Shown here one piece after another: positions 1-6,993 of a stretch of 64,000 nucleotides of DNA. Both the position numbers and the translations under genes were made by a program. The stretch is from Methyloterricola oryzae (GTDB lineage Bacteria; Pseudomonadota; Gammaproteobacteria; Methylococcales; Methylococcaceae), in NCBI RefSeq assembly GCF_000934725.1, contig NZ_JYNS01000007.1, forward strand, positions 1 through 64,000, in the 5' to 3' direction. Position 1 is the first letter of the stretch. Each line of letters opens with the position of its first letter. Below the pieces are notes generated by a model, which worked only from the letters and a program-made list of their open reading frames with translations, ran no database searches and was not told where the DNA came from.

Positions 1-738
1 CTTTTCCTGTCCGTTCTCGTCGTACTCGGTGACGTACATCATCCCCGCCTCGACCTTGTCCACCTTGGCGTTGCAGATCCAGTCGATATGCTTGTTGCGC
101 AACTCGCTCTCCAGCAGGCCACGGGTGTCGCCCACCCCGCCCAGGCCCAGATGGCCGATGTAGGGCTCGGAGGTGACATAGGTCATCTTCACCTTGTCGC
201 GGATCTTGCGCTTGCGCAAATCCGTCTCGGCGATGAACAGGTATTCGTAGGCCGGCCCGAAGCAGGACGCGCCCTGCACCGCACCGATGATGATCGGCCC
301 CGGATCCTTGACGAAGCCCTCCCAGAATTCGCCCGAAGGTCCCGCGTGGTCCACATGGCAGACCGACTGGGTATGCCCTTCCGGCCCCAGGCCCGGAATC
401 TCGTCGAAGGCCAGCTTGGGGCCGGTGGCGATGATCAGGTAGTCGTAAGCCACCGCGTTGCCGTCGGCCAGTTCCACCTGGCTCTGCTCCGGGTGGATGC
501 GCGTCACCTTCTGCTGGATGAAGGTGATCTTTTTCTTCTTGAACACCGGCGCCAGTTCCACCTTGATGTCGTCGGGCTTGCGCCAGTTCACCGCCACCCA
601 GGGGTTGGACGGCACGAAATGGAAGGTCGGGGTGTCGGCGATAACCACCACCTCGTCTTCCTTGCGCGCGTTCTCCTTCATCTCGAAGGCCATGGGGATG
701 CCGCCGATGCCGGCGCCGATGATCACGATTTTTGCCAT
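1..738 (-). CDS. sqr: Sulfide:quinone oxidoreductase (C-terminal part outside window)
   Basis: Flavoprotein that oxidises sulfide and passes electrons to the quinone pool at the inner membrane. The 246 visible residues start at an ATG preceded by GGAGGAG. The N-terminus has a dinucleotide-binding glycine motif (VIIGAGIGGIPMAFEM), then FVPSNPW and ATGPKLAF. Two Cys lie in SVCHVDHA and in GASCFGPAYEY; both are conserved in Acidithiobacillus-type SQR, where such cysteines act in sulfur chemistry. The third catalytic Cys expected in the C-terminal half lies beyond the window. It is the last visible gene of the cyd cluster on the same strand, 116 bp after cydX, and may have its own promoter. A flavocytochrome c sulfide dehydrogenase subunit is the main alternative, but the start lacks an export signal. 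Confidence 0.85.
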   Translation of the reverse strand, partial: MAKIVIIGAGIGGIPMAFEMKENARKEDEVVVIADTPTFHFVPSNPWVAVNWRKPDDIKVELAPVFKKKKITFIQQKVTRIHPEQSQVELADGNAVAYDYLIIATGPKLAFDEIPGLGPEGHTQSVCHVDHAGPSGEFWEGFVKDPGPIIIGAVQGASCFGPAYEYLFIAETDLRKRKIRDKVKMTYVTSEPYIGHLGLGGVGDTRGLLESELRNKHIDWICNAKVDKVEAGMMYVTEYDENGQEK

Positions 739-800
739 CTTGTCTCCTCCAGCTTATGTCTTGGTGGTGTCGTTATTTTGCTGTGCTGCCGCGGCGCGCC

Positions 801-815
801 GCTGAAGGCGTGCCA
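801..815 (-). promoter_or_regulatory. Candidate sigma-54 (-24/-12) promoter for sqr
   Basis: Read on the minus strand the site is TGGCACG-CCTT-CAGC. All seven bases of the -24 element match, and the -12 GC sits at the correct spacing, but the two T of TTGC are replaced by CA. It lies in the 116-bp gap between cydX and sqr and would give a leader of about 50 bases. Such a match could occur by chance in GC-rich DNA. Confidence 0.3.
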
Positions 816-854
816 CGAATAACTGCCTTGTCCTGCTTTACGTGCCAAACCGTC

Positions 855-998
855 TCAGGCCTTATCCCGCCCGATACTGTCGCAGGACTGGTCGATGCCG
901 TGGGTGTCGATGTCGCAGACAGACTCGAGCCACATGGCATTGATGACGCCGAACGCGGCGGCGAAGCTGACGCCTAGAATCCAGGTGAAGTACCACAT
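855..998 (-). CDS. cydX: Cytochrome bd oxidase small subunit CydX
   Basis: A 47-residue single-helix subunit that stabilises the heme pair of cytochrome bd. It begins MWYFTWILGVSFAAAFGV and keeps the conserved Glu25 (in MWLE), matching the start of E. coli CydX (MWYFAWILG). The C-terminal tail is about ten residues longer than in E. coli and is acidic with two Cys. It lies 15 bp after cydB with a GGAG-type site (GGAGATATCGCG) before the ATG. Confidence 0.92.
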   Translation of the reverse strand: MWYFTWILGVSFAAAFGVINAMWLESVCDIDTHGIDQSCDSIGRDKA

Positions 999-1013
999 CG
1001 CGATATCTCCTGA

Positions 1014-2150
1014 TCAGTAAAGGGTATGGGAATCCTGCAGCACCTTGGCTTCCGTAACACTGCCCCAGATGACCTTATACACCCAACGGGTGTAGGCCAG
1101 CACGATGGGCAGGAACACCACGGTGATCCAGAACGAAAGCAGCAGGTTGAAATGGCTCGCCGTGGCGTCCCACATCGTCAGGCTGCTCTTGGGATCGGTG
1201 CTGGAAATCAACAGGAACGGGAACAGTCCAAATCCGATGGTGAGAAGCAAGCCGGCAATGCCCAAACTGCTCAGCAGGAAGCTAAGGCCCGCAGAACCGG
1301 CCCGCCCCAGCACGTAGGCACCGATAAACCCGGCGAATGCGACGACGGGCGCCGGCAACATCCAGGCATGGCCGGTAAAGTGCGCCAGCCAGCCAGCCCC
1401 CTGCCCCACCACGGTCTTGTTGAGCGGGTTGGAAGGGGCATCGGTCGCCGCCATTTGGGCGATCTCCGGCCGGTCCAGGGACAGGGTCCACAGGGTGGCC
1501 AGAACCATGGCGACCAGCAAGGCAGGCCCCAGAACCGCGACGGCTCCGCGCGCCCGTTCCCGCAACGTGCCTTCGGTGCGCCACATGAGGAAGATCGAAC
1601 CGTGGAACAAATTCATCAGCAATCCGATGACGCCGCACAGCAGTGCGTAGGGATGCAGGAGGCCCAGGAATGTGCCGGTATAGAAGGAGCGCAGGTCCGC
1701 ATCCAGATGGTAGGGCAATCCAAGAATCAGGTTGCCCACCAGCACGCCCAACAGGATGGAGGGCACCGCCCCGCCGATGCAAAGGCCCCAGTCCCAGGCA
1801 TTGCGCCAGGTCGGATTTTCCAGCTTGCTGCGGTAGTCGAACCCCGCCGGCCTGAAGAACAGGGCGAACAGCACCAGCAGCATGGCCGCGTACAGGCCCG
1901 AGAACAGGGTTGCATAAACTAGGGGCCATACCGCGAAAATGGCGCCCCCCAGGAGCACCAGCCAGACCTGGTTCCCTTCCCAGGTGGCGCCGACGGTGTT
2001 GATGATGACGCGGCGTTCGGTGTCCGTGCGGCCCAGGAATGGTATCAGTGCGCCGATGCCGAAATCGAAGCCGTTGGTCAACGCGAAGCCGATGGCAACC
2101 ACGCCGATAAAGAGCCACCAGATGACGCGTATGGTTTCGTAGTCGATCAT
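1014..2150 (-). CDS. cydB: Cytochrome bd ubiquinol oxidase subunit II
   Basis: Membrane subunit of the quinol-oxidising, oxygen-reducing bd oxidase. Its 378 residues match the usual family length. It has about eight or nine hydrophobic helices and the family signatures NGFDFGIGALIPFLGR (about residues 26-41) and TWEGNQVWLVLLGGAIFAVW (about 56-75). It follows the small secreted-protein gene by 53 bp and is followed by cydX. The gene order shows one transcription unit running from cydP. Confidence 0.95.
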   Translation of the reverse strand: MIDYETIRVIWWLFIGVVAIGFALTNGFDFGIGALIPFLGRTDTERRVIINTVGATWEGNQVWLVLLGGAIFAVWPLVYATLFSGLYAAMLLVLFALFFRPAGFDYRSKLENPTWRNAWDWGLCIGGAVPSILLGVLVGNLILGLPYHLDADLRSFYTGTFLGLLHPYALLCGVIGLLMNLFHGSIFLMWRTEGTLRERARGAVAVLGPALLVAMVLATLWTLSLDRPEIAQMAATDAPSNPLNKTVVGQGAGWLAHFTGHAWMLPAPVVAFAGFIGAYVLGRAGSAGLSFLLSSLGIAGLLLTIGFGLFPFLLISSTDPKSSLTMWDATASHFNLLLSFWITVVFLPIVLAYTRWVYKVIWGSVTEAKVLQDSHTLY

Positions 2151-2203
2151 GATGATGTCCTCAATCTAAGTTTCCTGATCCCAGGCCTCGGCCGGGGTTT
2201 GGT

Positions 2204-2707
2204 CTATGGATGATGGCCCTGGTGGCCACCGACGGCGTGTCGCCCGTGATCACTCAACTGCGCGTCGAAATACCGGTGTATGGCCTGCACCAGGTCCGGC
2301 CTGGCGCTGGCGTAGACGATCTGTCCGCCCTGCGGCAGGTCGCTGTACACGATCTTCAGGTCCTGGGCACCCGCGCTGAGCTCGGCGAGCACCGGCATCT
2401 GGTCCCCGTGAATACGAGCGGGGCCTGAGAAATCGCCTTGCGCAAAGCTCGCCGCGATGTGCTGGAGATGCTGGCGGATCAGGTTCACCTGTTCCGTATC
2501 GCCCACCTGCTTCGCCACCACCTGCTGCACGCCCCCGGTTTCGGTCTTATCGAACACATGCAGGGTCTTGTCCAGGGCAAAGGGCATGACCTTGGCGCCG
2601 CGCTCGGCGACGGCATCCTGGCGCTGCGGCGAGGCCAGCTCGGCGCCCTGCGCAAACGCCGCCGCAAGCAGCATCACGAGCGCCAGGCTGTCACGCGCCC
2701 CGAACAT
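2204..2707 (-). CDS. Small exported protein between cydA and cydB
   Basis: Encodes 167 residues starting MFGARDSLALVMLLAAAFA, a typical Sec signal peptide, followed by a soluble domain with the recognisable stretches LDKTLHVFDKTETGGVQQVV, QHLQHIAASFAQGDFSGPAR and YFDAQLSDHG. The same domain occurs beside redox genes in many proteobacteria and is often labelled aspartate carbamoyltransferase. It has none of that enzyme's motifs and is far too short, so I treat that label as wrong. The start is 11 bp after the cydA stop. A longer reading frame continues upstream through cydA but is antisense-like noise there. Its location suggests a periplasmic role linked to bd oxidase or sulfide oxidation; the function is unknown. 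Confidence 0.72.
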   Translation of the reverse strand: MFGARDSLALVMLLAAAFAQGAELASPQRQDAVAERGAKVMPFALDKTLHVFDKTETGGVQQVVAKQVGDTEQVNLIRQHLQHIAASFAQGDFSGPARIHGDQMPVLAELSAGAQDLKIVYSDLPQGGQIVYASARPDLVQAIHRYFDAQLSDHGRHAVGGHQGHHP

Positions 2708-2718
2708 GCGAGTTCGAC

Positions 2719-4302
2719 TCACGCGTGGGACGGGGCCGGCCGCACCGACGGCTGCCGCTCGAAGTGGTAGCGTCCCGTGTGCAGACTGCTGGGCCCCAGG
2801 CGCACATACTTGATCATCAGGTACAACTCGATGAACAGCAGCAACGTGTAGAAGAACACGAACCCGCCAATGCTGAACCACAACTGGTCGGTCGCGATGT
2901 TGGACACGCTCATGTGGGTGGGCAGCACGCCGGAAATAGTCCAGGGCTGGCGGCCGTATTCCGCAACGAACCAACCGGTCTCCGCGGCGATCCAGGGCAG
3001 CGGGATGCACCATACCGCCATGCGCATCAGCCAGGGCTTCTGATCGGCCACCCGGGTCGCGCAGAAATAGAAGGCCATGGCGAACACGAACAGCATGGTG
3101 AAGCCGCAGGCGACCATGATGCGGAAGGTCCAGAAAAGCGGAGCCACCCGGGGAATCGTGTCATTGGCCGCCTTGGCGATGGTGGCCTCATCCGCATCCA
3201 CCACCTTGTCGGTGTACTTCTTCAGCAGCAGGCCGTAGCCCAGATCCGCCTTGTGCGCCTCGAAACTACCCAGGGTTTCGGGGCTCTTGTCGCCCCCGCG
3301 CATCTTCTGCAGGTCGGCGTAGGCCAGCATGCCGTTGCGGATTCGCTTCGCGCTGTCCTTGCGCAGATCTTTGATGCCCCTCACATCCTCGTCGATGGAG
3401 CGGGTGGCTATCAGGCCCAGGACGTAGGGAATCTTGATGGCAAAGTCGGTGCGCTCGGCCTCCTGGTCCGGAAACCCGACCAGGGTGAAGCCGGCCGGTG
3501 GCGGATGGGTTTCCCATTCAGCCTCGATGGCCGCCAGCTTGATCTTCTGCGTTTCGCCGGAGGTGTATCCGCTTTCGTCGCCCAGCACGATCACCGAGAG
3601 TACGGACGCGAGGCCGAAGGCGGAGGCGATGGAAAAGGAACGCCGTGCGAAGCCGATGTCACGCTTGTTGAGCAGGTACCAGGAACTGATGCCCAGCACG
3701 AACATGGAGCCGGTCACATAGCCTGCGGCCACGGTATGCACAAACTTGACCTGGGCGACGGGGTTGAAGAAGACATCGGCGAAGCTCGCCATTTCCATGC
3801 GCAAAGTTTCGTAATTGAAGGTTGCGCCGACCGGATGCTGCATCCAGCCGTTGGCGATGAGTATCCACAGCGCCGACATGCTGGTTCCCAGCGCAAGCAT
3901 CCAGGTAACCGTCAGGTGTTGCACCTTGGTCAGCCGGTCCCAGCCAAAGAAGAACAGGCCGACGAAGGTGGATTCCAGGAAAAACGCCATCCAGCCCTCG
4001 CTGGCCAGGATGGGTCCGAAGATGTCGCCCACGTAATGGGAGTAATAGGCCCAGTTGGTGCCGAACTGGAACTCCAGGGTGAGTCCGGTGGTCACACCCA
4101 TGGCGAAATTGATGCCGAACAGCTTGCCCCAGAATTTGGTCATGTCCTTGTAGACCTCGCGCCCGGTCATCACATAGACCGATTCCATGATGGCCAGCAC
4201 GAAGGTCATGCCCAGGGTCAGGGGCACGAATAGAAAATGGTAGAGGGCTGTCAGGCCGAACTGCAGCCGCGACAGATTGACGACATCGTCTCCCGAAATC
4301 AT
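2719..4302 (-). CDS. cydA: Cytochrome bd ubiquinol oxidase subunit I
   Basis: Heme-bearing catalytic subunit, 527 residues. His22 in ALYHFLFVPLT corresponds to the heme ligand near the N-terminus; KFVHTVAAGY holds the second ligand His, and RIMVACGF the Met ligand region. The quinol-binding loop is the long E. coli-like form with KIKLAAIEAEWETHPPPAGF, placing the protein with L-type bd oxidases. GRQPWTISGVLPT is the conserved C-terminal signature. It starts 12 bp after cydP and heads the structural genes. Bd oxidases have high O2 affinity and are relatively resistant to sulfide, which fits the sqr gene downstream. Confidence 0.97.
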   Translation of the reverse strand: MISGDDVVNLSRLQFGLTALYHFLFVPLTLGMTFVLAIMESVYVMTGREVYKDMTKFWGKLFGINFAMGVTTGLTLEFQFGTNWAYYSHYVGDIFGPILASEGWMAFFLESTFVGLFFFGWDRLTKVQHLTVTWMLALGTSMSALWILIANGWMQHPVGATFNYETLRMEMASFADVFFNPVAQVKFVHTVAAGYVTGSMFVLGISSWYLLNKRDIGFARRSFSIASAFGLASVLSVIVLGDESGYTSGETQKIKLAAIEAEWETHPPPAGFTLVGFPDQEAERTDFAIKIPYVLGLIATRSIDEDVRGIKDLRKDSAKRIRNGMLAYADLQKMRGGDKSPETLGSFEAHKADLGYGLLLKKYTDKVVDADEATIAKAANDTIPRVAPLFWTFRIMVACGFTMLFVFAMAFYFCATRVADQKPWLMRMAVWCIPLPWIAAETGWFVAEYGRQPWTISGVLPTHMSVSNIATDQLWFSIGGFVFFYTLLLFIELYLMIKYVRLGPSSLHTGRYHFERQPSVRPAPSHA

Positions 4303-4314
4303 GGGCTGTTCTCC

Positions 4315-4524
4315 TTATGGTATCCGTGATTGTGAAGCGTCGACGGCGGGAGGGAACCAGCCCTGAACCGCTTTCTCGGCCGAGTGTTTGTCCGTGTGCC
4401 CCCGAAAGAACATGAACCACAGCCCGATCAAGAACACCAACTTGATCAGCAAAGCCGCCGTGATCTCCCGCGACAATCTGGGACGGGAAAGGATTCTGCC
4501 CGGGGTTGAGCATGTTTGACTCAC
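4315..4524 (-). CDS. cydP: Cytochrome oxidase putative small subunit CydP
   Basis: A 69-residue protein with a short hydrophilic N-terminus and one hydrophobic helix (LSREITAALLIKLVFLIGLW), the pattern of the CydP family found before cydA. I chose the GTG at 4524 because AAGGAGG sits five to six bases upstream. An in-frame ATG at 4551 would add nine residues but has no good binding site and falls in the likely promoter. It is the first gene of the cyd cluster. Confidence 0.75.
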   Translation of the reverse strand: MSQTCSTPGRILSRPRLSREITAALLIKLVFLIGLWFMFFRGHTDKHSAEKAVQGWFPPAVDASQSRIP

Positions 4525-4549
4525 AGTATCCTCCTTACCGCCAAGGTCC

Positions 4550-4578
4550 ATAAGAAACTCCTGATCAACTATAGTCAA
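4550..4578 (-). promoter_or_regulatory. Candidate sigma-70 promoter of the cyd-sqr operon
   Basis: On the minus strand, TTGACT is followed after 17 bases by TCTTAT, giving five and four matches to the -35 and -10 consensus. Transcription would start close to the GTG of cydP. The -35 overlaps a TTGAC/TTGAT pair ten bases apart, which could bind a regulator but is not an FNR palindrome. Confidence 0.4.
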
Positions 4579-4905
4579 GAGTCGTGCCAGCGTCACGCAA
4601 AACCGCGTCCTGCATGCAAACCGCTTACATTTTGAGGGGTCGCTGTGATACCCGGAGCGCCACTCATGCAACACGACAGTTTCACGCAGGCCTGAGTGTA
4701 TCAGGGTGACACAAGAAAGAAACGTTCTTGAAACATCCAGCCGGGGGACTTCGAGCACCGATCCGAGGTCTCATCCCGAGGCTTGTTGATGGCCTGCAGA
4801 AGGCCGAAAATAGCGCCCGAAGCCGCCGCCTGACGACGTGCTCAAGCCCTGCCCGTGCTCCGGGTGGAAAGACAAAAAATAGAACGATCGGGGAGAGGTT
4901 TGCTT
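4579..4905. other. Intergenic region between divergent cydP and the DUF5765 gene
   Basis: About 330 bases separate two divergent genes and must hold the plus-strand promoter of the DUF5765 gene. GTGATACC at about 4647 and GTATCAGG at about 4697 form a loose inverted pair. I see no convincing plus-strand promoter, RNA gene or terminator here. Confidence 0.4.
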
Positions 4906-5652
4906 ATGTGTTGGAGTGGTGAAGCGTCCGCCGTGCTGGCCACGGTGGGCTTTGGAACGGCCAGCTATGTGGCCTACAAGGGTGAGTCCAAGGAGCTGTG
5001 GATTCCCTTGACCTATTTCGCCTGCATGGAATTGTTGCAGGCGGCTACCTATATCTATATCGATCTGTGCGATGCGCCGCCCAATCAGATTTTGACCCTT
5101 TTCGGATATCTGCATATCGCATTCCAGCCTTTCTTCGTGAACATGGTGGCGATGTACTTCATACCCGAGCAGGTCAAAAAGAAGATCAGTGTTTACGTGT
5201 ATTCCATTTGCGCCGCCGGCGCCATCGCCATGCTGGTGAAGATGTACCCTTTCGCCTGGGCCGGCAATTGCATCGTCGGCTTCGAGGGATTCTGCGGCAC
5301 GCAGGTTTGCTCGGTGTCAGGTAGCTGGCATATCGCCTGGCAACTGCCCCTCAACGGACTGCTCTCCGAGTATCCCGGCGGCAGCTTCGGCGTGCACTAC
5401 GGTTTACACGCCATCGCCTATATCCTGACCGCCTTCTACCTGCCGATCCTCTACGGCTCCTGGCGTTTTGTCGGTTTCCACTACCTGATCGGGCCGTTGA
5501 TCTCTGACATTCTCACCACGGACCCCAACGAGTACGCCGCGGTCTGGTGCCTGTTCTCCATCGCCTTGTGCGTCTCGGTGATCAAGACCCCGATTCGCAA
5601 GTACCTGCACGTGGAAAGCTGGCCCTACTACCGCAGGGCCTACGCGGTGTGA
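4906..5652 (+). CDS. DUF5765 integral membrane protein
   Basis: A 248-residue protein with about seven hydrophobic segments that begins MCWSGEASAVLATVGFGTAS, the start signature of the DUF5765 family. It carries several conserved-looking Cys and aromatic residues (CVSGSWHIAW-type segment CSVSGSWHIAW, and YPFAWAG). The start at 4906 has GGGAGAGG eight bases upstream; an earlier in-frame GTG/CTG region has none. It is transcribed divergently from the cyd operon and is followed by a strong terminator, so it is a single-gene unit. The function is unknown; co-location with respiratory genes is the only hint. Confidence 0.75.
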   Translation: MCWSGEASAVLATVGFGTASYVAYKGESKELWIPLTYFACMELLQAATYIYIDLCDAPPNQILTLFGYLHIAFQPFFVNMVAMYFIPEQVKKKISVYVYSICAAGAIAMLVKMYPFAWAGNCIVGFEGFCGTQVCSVSGSWHIAWQLPLNGLLSEYPGGSFGVHYGLHAIAYILTAFYLPILYGSWRFVGFHYLIGPLISDILTTDPNEYAAVWCLFSIALCVSVIKTPIRKYLHVESWPYYRRAYAV

Positions 5653-5681
5653 CCGGAACCACCTCGCGCTGACCAACGGCC

Positions 5682-5710
5682 AAAAAAAACCCCGCCGAGG
5701 CGGGGTTTTT
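5682..5710. terminator. Bidirectional intrinsic terminator
   Basis: The stem CCCCGC/GCGGGG with a CGAG loop is flanked by a run of eight A and a run of five T, so it can stop transcription from both the DUF5765 gene (plus) and the small membrane-protein gene (minus) that converge on it. Confidence 0.9.
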
Positions 5711-5731
5711 CATATTGAGGGCCTGTTGAAA

Positions 5732-6073
5732 TCAGGCGGCGCTGGTTTCCTGCGCGGCGCTGGTCTCGATCAGCGGATCGAAACGCTTGATCTGGGCGTG
5801 GCCGAAGTTGACCAGATCCAGCCCGATGTTCAGCACCAGATGATACAGCTCCGGCATGCGGTAGACCATCAGACCGACGTAGGCGAGCACGCTGATCCCG
5901 GCGACTGCGGAAATCACGGTGGGCAGGCCAATCAGCATGAGCAGGCGTATCACCTGCGCCATGATGTCCAGTGGCAGGATCAGGAGAACGCCGAAATACA
6001 CCAGCGTCATGAACGTAAACAAGACGAAGGTCACGAATTTGAACACCTTGGCCAGAATTAAGTTGAGTTTCAT
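5732..6073 (-). CDS. Small integral membrane protein, unrecognised
   Basis: Encodes 113 residues with about three hydrophobic helices (around residues 10-35, 38-60 and 62-80) and a polar, Ala-rich C-terminal tail ending ETSAAQETSAA. GGAAGGTAAG lies about ten bases before the ATG. I do not recognise the family. It stands alone between a terminator and a 240-bp gap, so context gives no function. Confidence 0.6.
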   Translation of the reverse strand: MKLNLILAKVFKFVTFVLFTFMTLVYFGVLLILPLDIMAQVIRLLMLIGLPTVISAVAGISVLAYVGLMVYRMPELYHLVLNIGLDLVNFGHAQIKRFDPLIETSAAQETSAA

Positions 6074-6256
6074 GTTGGATCTTACCTTCCCGATTGTGCT
6101 TTAAGTTATGTGGTGAATGGTGTGTGGGTTCCATCCGTTCGCCCGCGTCTGGGCGAACCTCGGCGCGACCGAAAAACCGGCGCCTTCCGGTCGGCAGCGC
6201 CGCGAAACCGGGAGTAGGTTTGTTGGGCGCATCGCAAAGCCAAATTTAGTCGCGGG

Positions 6257-6265
6257 ATTTTAACA
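6257..6265 (-). promoter_or_regulatory. Possible extended -10 element
   Basis: TGTTAAAAT on the minus strand fits TGn plus a five-of-six -10 hexamer, about 185 bases before the small membrane-protein start. No -35 match is visible 16-18 bases upstream, so this is weak. Confidence 0.25.
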
Positions 6266-6314
6266 TAGCCGAAGTCTCGAGCTACTTCCTTTTCCGCGGC
6301 TCCGGGCAGGCCGA

Positions 6315-6764
6315 TCAAAGCCAGCGACGCACCTTGGCCAGCAAGTCCGCGTATCCCGGGCCGAACAGGGTCTGTAAGCGTTCTTCCTCGAAACGGACAA
6401 ATAACCGATCGACAACAAAGAAGAAGCTAAGCGGCGCCAGGAAAAGCCAGGGTGAACCCAGCAGGAAGGCAATGCCGGTGAGCGCCACCAGCAGCCCCAG
6501 GTACATGGGGTTGCGCGTCCACAGGTAGGGGCCTTCCATAACCAGCGCGGTGGGCTGGCCATGGGGCAATGGCGTGGTGCGCTTGTGCATAAAGCGTGCG
6601 GACGCCTCCACCGCCAGCAACAGCCCGACACCCAGCAAGGTTCCACCCAGCAGGGGATCGGAAACCTCCAGCGGAAGCGGCATCACCAGGCTCAGGCCCT
6701 CGCCGAGGCCGAGCAAGGCGAGCGCGTAAACGGGGGGTGGAATCAGCACGAGCTTGTCTTTCAT
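6315..6764 (-). CDS. Isoprenylcysteine carboxyl methyltransferase-like membrane protein
   Basis: Encodes 149 residues with four or five hydrophobic segments and the ICMT/phospholipid methyltransferase signature GPYLWTRNPMYLGLLVALTG (about residues 78-97) followed by a terminal RFEEERLQTLFGPGYADL motif. In this family the RxPxY...E pattern binds S-adenosylmethionine and membrane-bound substrates. The bacterial substrate is unknown here. It is 229 bp after the deaD stop and on the same strand. Confidence 0.8.
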   Translation of the reverse strand: MKDKLVLIPPPVYALALLGLGEGLSLVMPLPLEVSDPLLGGTLLGVGLLLAVEASARFMHKRTTPLPHGQPTALVMEGPYLWTRNPMYLGLLVALTGIAFLLGSPWLFLAPLSFFFVVDRLFVRFEEERLQTLFGPGYADLLAKVRRWL

Positions 6765-6834
6765 CTTGAGTTCCTCACTATCGGGACATGAGATTCACGT
6801 GCGCGCTCAACCGCCGGGCCAGGCGGTGCGCCTT

Positions 6835-6855
6835 GCCGGACCTCGCCGGTCCGGC
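6835..6855. repeat. Strong GC-rich hairpin downstream of deaD
   Basis: GCCGGACC-TCGCC-GGTCCGGC is a perfect 8-bp stem in the gap after deaD. No T-run follows on the minus strand, so it is not a classical terminator; it may protect or end the deaD transcript in another way. Confidence 0.45.
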
Positions 6856-6993
6856 GCCTGTGACCCCGCAGAGGCCTTCAGGCCGCCGCGCGCTTCGAGC
6901 CATCACCGAGGACCACGCGGCATGGATAACCGCCGCCTCCCCGGGAAGCAAGCCTTCGAATCCGGACCCGAGCGGGAAACCCCGCGCACCACC

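Noticed and set aside
832-849. A second sigma-54-like site before sqr (TTTGGCACGTAAAGC)
   Set aside because: The -12 GC is two bases too close to the -24 GG, so the spacing is wrong.
2708-3013. N-terminal extension of the 2204-2707 gene into cydA
   Set aside because: It is out of frame with cydA, has no ribosome site and would remove the clean signal peptide.
4564-4580. FNR box in the cyd promoter
   Set aside because: TTGACTATAGTTGAT is a direct pair, not the TTGAT-N4-ATCAA palindrome.
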